A DNA stretch of 64,000 nucleotides from Niastella sp. (GTDB taxonomy: Bacteria; Bacteroidota; Bacteroidia; Chitinophagales; Chitinophagaceae): the NCBI GenBank assembly GCA_017744515.1, contig JAGIBF010000033.1, forward strand, positions 1 to 64,000. Direction: 5' to 3'. Each line of letters starts with the position of its first letter. Within the stretch, counting starts at the first letter, position 1. This document shows positions 1 to 7,338 of the stretch, in pieces. The position numbers were made by a program, and so were the translations under genes. The notes below the pieces were generated by a model. It saw only the letters and a program-made list of their open reading frames with translations, was not told the origin of the DNA and made no database searches.

Positions 1-1039
1 CGTCCAGTATTTCAGGGGTGCTACGTACAACAGCCTTGCTTGTAAACGCTTCTCTCGGCTGACGGATGACCAATCCCACGAGCGTAGACACATCACAGAT
101 GTCCGAGGGATAGGGAAGTGTTTCAACAAGCCCTAATGCCCATAAGAGTACTTGCAGGCTTTCATATCGCCAGGTAGCATTGGCTTTTTGCTGGTCGGTA
201 AGTTCAGGAGCAGCATAAATGCGAGCCTCTTCTGGCGACAGCCCGTTGATGGACAGGTCGGTTTTAACTTTCTCCAAATGTTCAGTGGGAACTCCTTCGC
301 CTTTGGCCGCCAACAGCGTAAGCGCATACACCCGTTCGATAATATCCTGTTTGTTCCTGACCCTTGCTGAATCCTGAGCATCTACAAAAGGCAAATGAGT
401 GTTGATTAAAATAGCATGTTCAGTAAGGAAATCCTCTGAACGTTTTTTCCTTTCCTGTTGCTCAGGAGAAGCAGGCTGCTGATCATCAAAATACTGGGCG
501 TTGATGGTTACGTTCACCTTTCCATTGCCGGTATGACCTTGAATATCGAGGATCAAATTACCTTCCTTGTCGAGAAAATGCTGTACAGGCGACTTGCTGA
601 TGGAGGCAGCAGCTTGTGCAAAGATAAAAGCGTCATAGGTTTGGGCAAGTTCAAACAATAGCGTCCTGAAATCTTCAGTCAATTTTGGCGTAGCCATCAA
701 TGACAGTTCTGCATTGATCGTTTCAATTTTATTCAGCAGCAGCGATTGCAGTTTTGCATCGCCAGCCGGTAACGAAGCTACATAATTGTGCATCCCCCGT
801 AATTGCTGTCCTACCGGGCAATTGGCATCACGCAAATGGTAAGACGGCTTTTCTCTTTCCCGGTAACTCACTTTCAGGCTCTCTTTGCGTGAAAGAAAGC
901 CGCTCTTCAGTTCTACGAGCATGCCTCGGGAGCCGTTTTCCTGAAATGGGCCCAAGGTAGCTTTGGGAAAAGCCTGTTTTACCCTGGCCATAATACCATC
1001 ATAATCCGGCGTATGAAAATAGAGCGTAAAAATTTGCAT
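1..1039 (-). CDS. DUF4272 domain-containing protein (C-terminus beyond the window)
   Basis: The gene reads on the minus strand from ATG at 1039 and stays open to the window edge, so about 346 N-terminal residues are visible and the C-terminus is missing. It starts MQIFTLYFHTPDYDGIMARV. From about residue 200 it carries the pattern I recall for DUF4272: a basic RKKRSEDFL stretch, then LINTHLPFV, an alternating helical segment ending in LTLLAAKGEGVP, and WRYESLQVLLWALGLVETLPYP followed by CD. No signal peptide or membrane segment is seen, so it is probably cytoplasmic. The family has no established function. It lies 36 bases downstream of the stop of the permease gene on the same strand and may be cotranscribed with it. 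The N-terminal 200 residues match nothing I recognise. Confidence 0.75.
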   Translation of the reverse strand, partial: MQIFTLYFHTPDYDGIMARVKQAFPKATLGPFQENGSRGMLVELKSGFLSRKESLKVSYREREKPSYHLRDANCPVGQQLRGMHNYVASLPAGDAKLQSLLLNKIETINAELSLMATPKLTEDFRTLLFELAQTYDAFIFAQAAASISKSPVQHFLDKEGNLILDIQGHTGNGKVNVTINAQYFDDQQPASPEQQERKKRSEDFLTEHAILINTHLPFVDAQDSARVRNKQDIIERVYALTLLAAKGEGVPTEHLEKVKTDLSINGLSPEEARIYAAPELTDQQKANATWRYESLQVLLWALGLVETLPYPSDICDVSTLVGLVIRQPREAFTSKAVVRSTPEILD

Positions 1040-1075
1040 GCAAGGCGATTAAGGAGCGCCAAGATAGCGAAAAGT

Positions 1076-3445
1076 TTACTCCGTCCTTAAGCTCTTCACC
1101 GGGTTGTTCCTGGCCACGCGAATGGCCTGGAAGCTGATGGTGAGTATGGCGATCACAATAGCCGCCATACCTGCCGCCACAAACACCAGCGGATGAATAG
1201 TGATCCTGTATTGATATTGCTGCAACCAGTCGTGCAGATAATAGTAAGTAACAGGCGCCGCAATCAGACAGCTCAATAACACCAGCACGATAAAGTCTTT
1301 CGATAACAACAACCACAGCTGAGGTATGGATGCACCCAGCACTTTGCGGATGCCGATCTCTTTGGTCCGCTGCTCGGCCATGTAGGCGGCCAGTCCAAAT
1401 AACCCAAGACAGCTGATCAAAATGGCCAGCCCGGCAAACAGTGCCGACAGTTGACCGATCAATACTTCCAGTTTAAATTTAAAGGCATAAGACTCATCCG
1501 TAAACTCATACTTGTAGGGATAAGCAGGATTGTATTTATTGAAAATAGCAGTCAGTTGGGTTACAGCATCAGCTGTTTTCACATTGGGGGCAAGACGATA
1601 CAGGATATGATCCTGTACACCCGGATCGATCACGAACATCGTAGGATCGGCAGCACCGAAAGGAGATGTCATCAACGCATCCTTTACCACACCGGCCACC
1701 TGCCGTGCACGGCCCCCCCAGCGGATGGTTTGATTCACCGGGTCTTTCAGGCGCAGGCGGTCAACAGCCGCTTCATTGAAGATAACACGGTTGCTATCAG
1801 CAAGGCCAATAAAATCACGACCCTCTTTTATCTGCATGCCCATCGTTTTGAAATAGTCTTCCGATACCATCACGATGCCCATCTCTACCGTTTCATCTGC
1901 CCGCTTGCCGGGCCATTGCGCCAAATTAGAATGCCAGTATACATCGGTGGCCGGACTGCTGGCTGTAGTCATGCCCGTGATGAGCCCCTTGTTGGTCAGC
2001 TCCACTTTCAATGCCTCGTAATTACGGTTCAGGTCATTGCTGGAGTTGGTCATCAGCAAGCGGTCGAGGTCAAAACCATTGGGCCGGCTCTTGGCATGCT
2101 GCACCTGCTGGTATACGATCACGGTGCTTACGATCAATGCAATGGAACAGCTGAACTGCGCTACAACCAGCACCTTCCGGAAAGGGGAGTTGCTTTTGCC
2201 GGCGCCCAGGCTGCTCTTGAGCACTTTCACCGGTTGAAAAGAGGAGAGATAGAAGGCCGGTCTGCTGCCTGCAATAAGCGCTGTAATGACGATGCCTGCC
2301 AGCAATATACCCCAGAAGCCTGCACTGCCAATGGGCAAAGAAAGCTGGCCACCGGTAAGCGTATTGAAGGCCGGGAGTGCGATTTGCACAAAGAGCAGTG
2401 AAAATGCTCCGGCGATCAGCGTGAGCAGGAACGATTCGGCCAGGAATTGAATGATCAGGTGTTTACGGCGTGAGCCGATCGCTTTCCGTACGCCCACTTC
2501 ACGCGCCCTCTTTTCAGAGCGGGCGGTGGTGAGGTTGATGAAGTTGATACAGGCGATCAGCAATACCAGTATGCCGATCAGTGTAAACGTTTTTACATAT
2601 TCAAGAAAGCCCGGGGTATCCTGTCCATTCACATAATTGGAATACAGGTGCCAGCGTGCCAGCGGTTGCAGCGTAACGTAAGAGTTCATGGCATTGTTGT
2701 TCTCTTTTTCGCTGTGCTCGATGACCTTGATCTTGCCGGCTATCTGCGCAAGCGTAACGCCAGGCTTCAGTTGTACAAATATTTGATACCCATTATTGTC
2801 GTAACTGTTTTGATTTTCTTTGAAATTGGGATTGTTTGCCTCGATATAACTAAAGGGCACCAGGAAATTGAATTGCAACGTAGAGTTGGCAGGCACATCT
2901 TTCAGCAGGCCGGTTACTTTCAGGTCGTGCTGGTTGTTGAAGCGCACCATTTTGTTCATCGGGTCTGCATCCCCAAACAGCGCCTTAGCCGTACTTTCCG
3001 TCAGTACGATAGAGTAGGGGTCATTCATGGCTGTTTGCGCGTTACCTTTCACCAGCGGGTATTGAAACATCTTCAGGAAGTCGCCACCGGCCTGCCCGCC
3101 ACTCAGGAATAGCTTTTTATCGCCCACCATCAGGCCGCGTGGGGTGAACCAATCACTGATCGCCACATGTTCTACCTCGGGAATGTCCTGTTTCAACGCA
3201 AGCGCCAGTCGCGGCGAAACAGAGCGGAAAGTGAGCGTATCCCCATTGCTGTTGAAATTGCGTTGCACGCGGTACAGTTGCTGGTAACCCGGTAAGAACC
3301 GGTCGTACGAATATTCATTGTATACCCACAAGCCAATAAGCAGGGCAACGGCCATGCCGGCTGCCAGGCCCAGGATATTGATAGCGCTGTATACTTTGTT
3401 CTTGCGAAGGTTCCGCCAGGCGGTTTTCAGGTAGTTGCGCAGCAT
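1076..3445 (-). CDS. ABC transporter permease, MacB_PCD/FtsX type with two FtsX domains
   Basis: This 789-residue membrane protein starts at the ATG at 3445, giving the typical MLRNYLKTAWRNLRKNKVYS opening; a start further upstream would add 17 residues with no family support. A first transmembrane helix (about residues 20-42) is followed by a large periplasmic MacB_PCD-like domain. Three helices near residues 285-400 form the first FtsX domain. A second periplasmic region and a second FtsX domain (helices from about 665 to the end) follow, the latter carrying the conserved EQRTKEIGIRKVLGAS segment. Both FtsX domains contain the REVGVRKAIGS / KEIGIRKVLGA signature. Such permeases work with a separate ATPase, in lipoprotein or antimicrobial-peptide export or in signalling. 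No ATPase gene is adjacent in this window, so the substrate is unknown. Confidence 0.9.
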   Translation of the reverse strand: MLRNYLKTAWRNLRKNKVYSAINILGLAAGMAVALLIGLWVYNEYSYDRFLPGYQQLYRVQRNFNSNGDTLTFRSVSPRLALALKQDIPEVEHVAISDWFTPRGLMVGDKKLFLSGGQAGGDFLKMFQYPLVKGNAQTAMNDPYSIVLTESTAKALFGDADPMNKMVRFNNQHDLKVTGLLKDVPANSTLQFNFLVPFSYIEANNPNFKENQNSYDNNGYQIFVQLKPGVTLAQIAGKIKVIEHSEKENNNAMNSYVTLQPLARWHLYSNYVNGQDTPGFLEYVKTFTLIGILVLLIACINFINLTTARSEKRAREVGVRKAIGSRRKHLIIQFLAESFLLTLIAGAFSLLFVQIALPAFNTLTGGQLSLPIGSAGFWGILLAGIVITALIAGSRPAFYLSSFQPVKVLKSSLGAGKSNSPFRKVLVVAQFSCSIALIVSTVIVYQQVQHAKSRPNGFDLDRLLMTNSSNDLNRNYEALKVELTNKGLITGMTTASSPATDVYWHSNLAQWPGKRADETVEMGIVMVSEDYFKTMGMQIKEGRDFIGLADSNRVIFNEAAVDRLRLKDPVNQTIRWGGRARQVAGVVKDALMTSPFGAADPTMFVIDPGVQDHILYRLAPNVKTADAVTQLTAIFNKYNPAYPYKYEFTDESYAFKFKLEVLIGQLSALFAGLAILISCLGLFGLAAYMAEQRTKEIGIRKVLGASIPQLWLLLSKDFIVLVLLSCLIAAPVTYYYLHDWLQQYQYRITIHPLVFVAAGMAAIVIAILTISFQAIRVARNNPVKSLRTE

Positions 3446-3932
3446 AGCTGTATCGGTTGATAGATGAATGAATGGTTGTGTTCTAAAAGTGCACAAAGGA
3501 TACCATTTTCTGGCGGCTATGAAAATCAGTTATTTATGAGGAGGTTGCCAGTTGTTGATGTGCGGTTTTGATACAGTTTCCGTACGCTTATACAACGCAG
3601 GTAACAAAATAAGCAGGTGGTTATATATGGAAAAAATGATAATTATTATCTTTTTTCTAACATTTTGGGTATATGTTCTTTCTAACATGTACGTATATTT
3701 GATTTACATAGGATATTGATTTTACGCTTTTCGTTCGTTGATCATTCCTTTTCCTTTTTATTCGTCTTCGGTTAATAATTATACGGGCAGTCAGCTTCTT
3801 TCTACTGGTTAGTAACGTTTCCCAACCAACCACGCTAAGCCGGTCATTTATTTGGCCGGGCATACAAGTACTATCCTTGCAAACATAGGGTGTGCTTTGT
3901 ACTCCCTTTTTCTAAACCATAAAAACTCCTTT
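3446..3932. other. Intergenic region between divergent permease and RteC genes
   Basis: This AT-rich stretch of 487 bases separates two divergently transcribed genes and contains no credible gene. The only landmark I can support is the promoter-like pair at 3851-3879 directed at the RteC-domain gene. Confidence 0.6.
3851..3879 (+). promoter_or_regulatory. Candidate Bacteroidota promoter for the RteC-domain gene
   Basis: TTTG at 3851-3854 is followed after 17 bases by TATCCTTG at 3872-3879. This matches the -33/-7 arrangement TTTG and TAnnTTTG with one mismatch. The ATG at 3933 lies about 50 bases downstream. Confidence 0.4.
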
Positions 3933-4781
3933 ATGCCTTCTATCCAATCGAACTTTGAAAAACTGATTACGACGTTATTTCAACGCCTGCAAGAAGCCGA
4001 AAACATGGAATCCGATCTGCCTACCCGGCTCGATACATGCATCCGTATCTGTGAGGAAAGCCTGCAAATATTGAGGCAATGGGTCATTGAGCATTCCTTC
4101 CCTGATAACGATACGGAAATTTATTTTTTCAAGAAGATCAAACCTGAAGTAGTTGGCCACTATCTTTTTTACCGTAAACAATTTAGCTTTCATCTTTCTT
4201 CCTGCTCATTGAGCACGGAAATGCGCATGTCTTTATATGAAATGAAGCTGAATGAAACACAACAGTTCTTTACCGCGCATCAGTTTGATTATGTTTATCA
4301 CATAATGGGTGATACCTGCCATGATGAGCTCTATTTCCTGAGGTCGAACTATGACTGGAAATTGTGCCAGAGCGACCACTATCCTGCAGAACCTGGTTTT
4401 GCTACCAATGGAGATGGGATACTGGCCAACATACTGGCCAATAAATTGTGGGGTGCTTACCTGTTGCAACAGGTGGAGCAAGCGGATGGCATGAGAAACA
4501 TGACCGGGAAGGCTGGACAGGAAATCCGCCTGAACTGGACCGGCCCTTCAACTGCGTTGATCGAAAGCATTTATGCCTGGCATTCGCTCGGCTGGTGTGG
4601 CAACGATTCGATCAAAAAAGTGATGGAAGGAATATCCGGTTTGTTCAGCAAGGACCTGGGCGATTATTATCGTAAGATCCAACACATCGACCACCGCAAG
4701 ATAAATCCGACGAAGGGCCTTGACCAGATGAAGACCGCACTGCTCAACAGGTTCCGTCAACTCGACGACCAGCGGGATTGA
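3933..4781 (+). CDS. RteC domain-containing protein
   Basis: The ATG at 3933 gives 282 residues starting MPSIQSNFEKLITTLFQRLQ; upstream in-frame codons would add 27 unlikely residues. The middle of the protein shows the RteC-family pattern: IYFFKKIKPEVVGHYLFYRK, then ETQQFFTAHQFDYVYH and DELYFLRSNYDW. The C-terminal half (LNWTGPSTALIESIYAWHSLG and FSKDLGDYYRKIQHI) is characteristic of the chromosomal versions in Bacteroidota. RteC was first described as a regulator of excision and transfer of Bacteroides conjugative transposons. Here no transfer, integrase or mobilisation gene is near, so a transfer role cannot be inferred. A perfect terminator follows at 4853-4894. Confidence 0.85.
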   Translation: MPSIQSNFEKLITTLFQRLQEAENMESDLPTRLDTCIRICEESLQILRQWVIEHSFPDNDTEIYFFKKIKPEVVGHYLFYRKQFSFHLSSCSLSTEMRMSLYEMKLNETQQFFTAHQFDYVYHIMGDTCHDELYFLRSNYDWKLCQSDHYPAEPGFATNGDGILANILANKLWGAYLLQQVEQADGMRNMTGKAGQEIRLNWTGPSTALIESIYAWHSLGWCGNDSIKKVMEGISGLFSKDLGDYYRKIQHIDHRKINPTKGLDQMKTALLNRFRQLDDQRD

Positions 4782-4798
4782 AATGGCTCAATAATTTC

Positions 4799-4821
4799 TA
4801 TCCTGTGATACAAACAGGATA
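4799..4821. promoter_or_regulatory. Inverted repeat of half-site ACAGGATA (operator-like)
   Basis: TATCCTGT (4799-4806) and ACAGGATA (4814-4821) are perfect inverted 8-mers separated by 7 bases, just after the RteC-domain stop codon. The same half-site recurs at 4937-4944. Confidence 0.45.
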
Positions 4822-4852
4822 AATTGTGCGCTATAAATTTTGTATAAGTCTG

Positions 4853-4894
4853 GCCTGCCGGGCGCCTGAGCAAGCGCCCGGCAGGCTTTTTTTT
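4853..4894 (+). terminator. Strong intrinsic terminator after the RteC-domain gene
   Basis: A perfect 13-base-pair GC-rich stem, GCCTGCCGGGCGC (4853-4865) with GCGCCCGGCAGGC (4874-4886), has an 8-base loop and is followed by eight T residues at 4887-4894. Confidence 0.9.
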
Positions 4895-4932
4895 ACTCTT
4901 TCAATTCTCCTTTTACAGCACAGAAAAATATT

Positions 4933-4956
4933 TATCACAGGATAGTTCCTGTATAG
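4933..4956. promoter_or_regulatory. Second inverted repeat with the ACAGGATA half-site
   Basis: TATCACAGGATA (4933-4944) is the exact reverse complement of 4799-4810. Within it, ACAGGA (4937-4942) and TCCTGT (4947-4952) form a second inverted pair with a 4-base spacer. The element lies downstream of the terminator and upstream of the unknown gene that follows, which fits an operator or promoter-proximal site for that gene. Confidence 0.45.
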
Positions 4957-5145
4957 TTTGGCCGTGGCCGATGCCGCAGCTTTGTGGTCATAAAACTGAT
5001 CACGATGTCAAACTCATACAACATAGCCGAGGCAGATGGTAGCGGACTGGTACCGGTATTGGACCAAACTGGTAGCGTACTTGCCTACCTATTGTCTAAG
5101 GATGCTCTGGATATGCTACAGGGATGCTACTCTTCCATGACCACC

Positions 5146-5183
5146 CTCAGGCAACTCCCAGACCATTCTCAGGCAATTCCCAG
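5146..5183 (+). repeat. Imperfect tandem direct repeat (16-mer, two copies)
   Basis: CTCAGGCAACTCCCAG (5146-5161) and CTCAGGCAATTCCCAG (5168-5183) differ at one base and are separated by 6 bases; a partial third unit (CCAGGCAAG) follows. They lie in the open frame or leader upstream of the 5308 gene. Confidence 0.6.
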
Positions 5184-5307
5184 GCAAGTAGGCACCCATA
5201 CAGGGACCACCCGGTGCGGTACTTTATGCCAGGGTGTGCCCTTTATCCATAAAAAAGCTTTTGGCTGTACCGGTCAGCCAATTATTCAATCATCAAAAAT
5301 TAAAAAA

Positions 5308-6006
5308 ATGGCAACAACACCTTCATCCAATGGAGTATCAGGCGACAGGATCAAGAATGATCCACTGTTTGAACGTACGCGGGAGAATATGGCGGAGTTT
5401 ACGCGTGCCGGCAAGGCGGCCAAACTCCTACGTACTATTTTCCGTGAAGTCACCATCAATGCGAAAGACAAGATCACGCAGGCGCGTTTGCTGAAAGTCT
5501 TCTCCCGCATTATTGCTACGGACCTGGTCAATGAAAGAGGCGAACGCACGGTGAACAACGGCGATCTGTTGCAACTGCAGAACTTTCATTTCAACGTGCG
5601 GGCGGGTATCTCAGATTCTTTCTTTGTCCGTTGTCCGATCAGTTTCAACCGTACTTCGGGGCAGGCAACGGTAACCATTCCTGCTTTTGTGCCGCGTCTC
5701 ATGGTAGAGAATGCGCCCGGCACTACGCACTTCAGGATTGTGGCAGCAGCAGGGGCCATCAATTTCGATACTGAGCGGTATGAAAGCGCTATACAGGGCA
5801 CCACTGAACTGCCTTACACGAGCGATCCTACTACACCTGCCACGCTCACGCTGGCATTGCCGCCCAACAGTACGGATACGGTGGTGGTATCACTGGGTAT
5901 CGAGTATTATCAACGGGTGAATTCCCGCAGCTATGCACTCAAAACCGGTGAGCACAACGCTGCCAGTGTGGTCCTGGTGGATAAGCCTGTAGCAGAAGAG
6001 GTTTAA
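5308..6006 (+). CDS. Conserved hypothetical protein (RteC-locus partner)
   Basis: I chose the ATG at 5308 (232 residues, MATTPSSNGVSGDRIKNDPL) because the family I recall begins with this small, polar, Gly-rich segment followed by ERTRENMAEFTRAGKAAKLLRT. The frame stays open upstream to 4984, and a start at 5008 would add 100 residues of lower coding character. The N-terminal 80 residues are basic and helical (ARLLKVFSRIIATDLVNERGERTV). The rest is rich in beta-type and Thr/Pro/Ala residues (TLTLALPPNSTDTVVVSLGIEYYQRVN). No signal peptide, membrane segment or catalytic motif is visible. Proteins of this type occur in Bacteroidota next to RteC-domain genes; the function is unknown. Confidence 0.7.
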   Translation: MATTPSSNGVSGDRIKNDPLFERTRENMAEFTRAGKAAKLLRTIFREVTINAKDKITQARLLKVFSRIIATDLVNERGERTVNNGDLLQLQNFHFNVRAGISDSFFVRCPISFNRTSGQATVTIPAFVPRLMVENAPGTTHFRIVAAAGAINFDTERYESAIQGTTELPYTSDPTTPATLTLALPPNSTDTVVVSLGIEYYQRVNSRSYALKTGEHNAASVVLVDKPVAEEV

Positions 6007-6034
6007 GCATACAGGTACCCGGCCAACGGCAACC

Positions 6035-6322
6035 ATGAACAGCTTACCTCCATCACCTGGAATCGCTGTCTGTTGTTACAGCAGCCTGATCAACGAAGCT
6101 CGTATTCATCTGTTGCCGGTAGCGGGCATCCTGCAATCCTTATCCTTTGCGCTTGTTTGCTGAAGGCAGGTATGCATATACAGAAGCTTCCATACCTGCA
6201 GGAAGGCGAACCTTACCGCCAATGCCCTGTGCGCAGGGGCTGCGGTGGTAAGTGGCGCAAACATGGTGAAGGCGGCGGTTGGTAGCAGGGATGTTTATTT
6301 TTTAACCAGTCAATCATTCTTT
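6035..6322 (+). pseudogene. Small ORF interrupted by an in-frame TGA (decayed or unusual gene)
   Basis: An ATG at 6035 opens a frame that reads MNSLPPSPGIAVCCYSSLIN and on to LSFALVC, then meets TGA at 6161-6163. The same frame continues without another stop through RQVCIYRSFHTCRKANL, ANALCAGAAVVSGANMVKAA and VGSRDVYFLTSQSFF, directly into the small membrane protein starting at 6323. Both halves have sensible amino-acid composition. This suggests one ancestral gene of about 96 residues, probably TGG (Trp) mutated to TGA. Alternatives are two independent small ORFs, or a different frame at 6073-6285 whose product looks less protein-like. I do not recognise the family. Confidence 0.4.
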
Positions 6323-6538
6323 ATGAGCAATATCATCAACCGTGCGCAGGAGCCTACACCGAAGTTCTTTAAAGTGTTGCGCAACATCGGTGTTACCCTG
6401 GCTGCCGTCAGCGCTGCTGTTTTTGCGGCGCCCATAGAACTGCCAGCCATCATTACCAAAATAGCGGGCTATCTCGCTGTAGCCGGTAGTGTGATGGGAG
6501 CTGTGAGCCAAACGGCCGTACTGCACGAAGACAAGTAG
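6323..6538 (+). CDS. Small membrane protein, holin-like in outline
   Basis: The ATG at 6323 gives 71 residues. A short charged N-terminus (MSNIINRAQEPTPKFFKVLR) precedes two hydrophobic segments: about residues 21-38 (NIGVTLAAVSAAVFAAPI) and about residues 42-62 (AIITKIAGYLAVAGSVMGAVSQ). This layout resembles small holin-like or other two-helix membrane proteins of Bacteroidota, but no lysis or phage genes adjoin it, so the function is open. The start is set by the natural N-terminus; the frame upstream is continuous back to a TGA at 6161. A perfect terminator follows directly. Confidence 0.65.
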   Translation: MSNIINRAQEPTPKFFKVLRNIGVTLAAVSAAVFAAPIELPAIITKIAGYLAVAGSVMGAVSQTAVLHEDK

Positions 6539-6548
6539 CTATTGTCTT

Positions 6549-6584
6549 AAAACAAGTGGCCGCCCAAAAGCGGCCACTTGTTTT
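6549..6584 (+). terminator. Perfect 15-bp stem terminator after the small membrane protein
   Basis: AAAACAAGTGGCCGC (6549-6563) pairs fully with GCGGCCACTTGTTTT (6570-6584) across a 6-base loop. The A-run before and T-run after make it usable in both directions. Confidence 0.9.
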
Positions 6585-6619
6585 ACCCTCACAAATCAGG
6601 GAATGAATTACATGTAGGT

Positions 6620-6765
6620 AAATATTGACAAAAAGCAAATACAACTTTCGTGGTATTCTTTGTTCAGAAAAGAAGGTTAATTTACTCATTAGTCCTCGAT
6701 TCTTTTTGATCACTATCTGCGATTTAGTGATGCTATAATTGCGTTGGCCATTTCAGTTTGGGAAT
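6620..6765 (+). pseudogene. Degenerate partial copy of the downstream 152-residue gene and its leader
   Basis: The 12-mer AAATATTGACAA occurs at 6620-6631 and again at 6817-6828 upstream of the intact gene. Positions 6714-6756 match 6980-7022 of the intact gene at 35 of 43 bases. Translated, the remnant reads LFDHYLRFSDAIIALAIS between stops (TAG upstream, TGA after VWE), against PLDQYLQFRDAVIALVTS in the intact protein. It is a truncated, decayed paralogue, about 70 bases shorter between the two landmarks. The rest of 6539-6853 shows no gene. Confidence 0.65.
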
Positions 6766-6853
6766 GATAGTCCTAAACCCAGGCAAGGTATCATCATTAA
6801 ACAAATGCGATAAGTGAAATATTGACAATGTTAACTTATAAATAACGATAACT

Positions 6854-7312
6854 ATGGCAACAAATAATGACGCAACAACGCCTGCAACCTCCGGAGAGAT
6901 CCGTATTGATTGGCTGAATTTTATTGAGGCTTTGAAGTCTTTGCTGGTTCCTCAGCAAGATGACAGGCCATTAGACCAATATCTGCAATTTCGTGACGCT
7001 GTAATTGCGTTGGTTACTTCTGAAAATTTTCTGGCTGAATTACACAACGTATGGAGTAATCACAATGATAATAATAAGCTTTTAGATCACAAAGTAAAGG
7101 AACTATTGCTGCTTGAACTCCGAGCCTTTGCCCCGGCAGTAGCAGTAGCAAACTTAGCCAGTAATCCACCTGAGAAAAAATCATGGTGGCGCTCTTTATT
7201 AGGTAAAGCTGGTACTACAGTAGGCAGTGTAAAGGACTTGATTCCGGACATCCCTTTATTGAAAGGAGGGCTGACAGTGTTGAACGAGTTGATCGACATC
7301 TTTAAAGGATAA
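6854..7312 (+). CDS. Unknown 152-residue protein, first gene of a two-gene unit with the TIR-like effector
   Basis: The protein starts MATNNDATTPATSGEIRIDW and is mainly helical. Residues 20-70 are acidic and Leu-rich (LNFIEALKSLLVPQQDDRPL); residues 75-100 are strongly helical (KVKELLLLELRAFAPAVAVA). A C-terminal amphipathic, Gly- and Trp-containing region follows, with KKSWWRSLLGKAGTTVGSVK and a hydrophobic LLKGGLTVLNELIDIF end. There is no signal peptide and no clear membrane-spanning helix. The stop lies 2 bases before the first possible start of the TIR-like gene, so the two are almost certainly cotranscribed. A decayed relative sits just upstream. I do not recognise the family; a partner, sensor or inhibitor of the TIR protein would be inference. 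Confidence 0.75.
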   Translation: MATNNDATTPATSGEIRIDWLNFIEALKSLLVPQQDDRPLDQYLQFRDAVIALVTSENFLAELHNVWSNHNDNNKLLDHKVKELLLLELRAFAPAVAVANLASNPPEKKSWWRSLLGKAGTTVGSVKDLIPDIPLLKGGLTVLNELIDIFKG

Positions 7313-7338
7313 GTATGATTCACTTAATTCTGATAATC

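Noticed and set aside
1451..2401. 316-codon open frame on the plus strand
   Set aside because: It runs opposite the permease gene and has no protein-like composition.
3657..3863. 68-codon minus-strand frame in the permease-RteC gap
   Set aside because: It is AT-rich with many Lys, Arg and Ile residues, overlaps the probable promoter of the RteC-domain gene and resembles no protein.
6323..6538. Prophage lysis cassette suggested by the holin-like protein
   Set aside because: No endolysin, structural or terminase genes are nearby.
6817..6843. Sigma-70-like TTGACA box before the 152-residue gene
   Set aside because: The following TATAAA is only 9 bases away, and Bacteroidota do not use the TTGACA/TATAAT pair.
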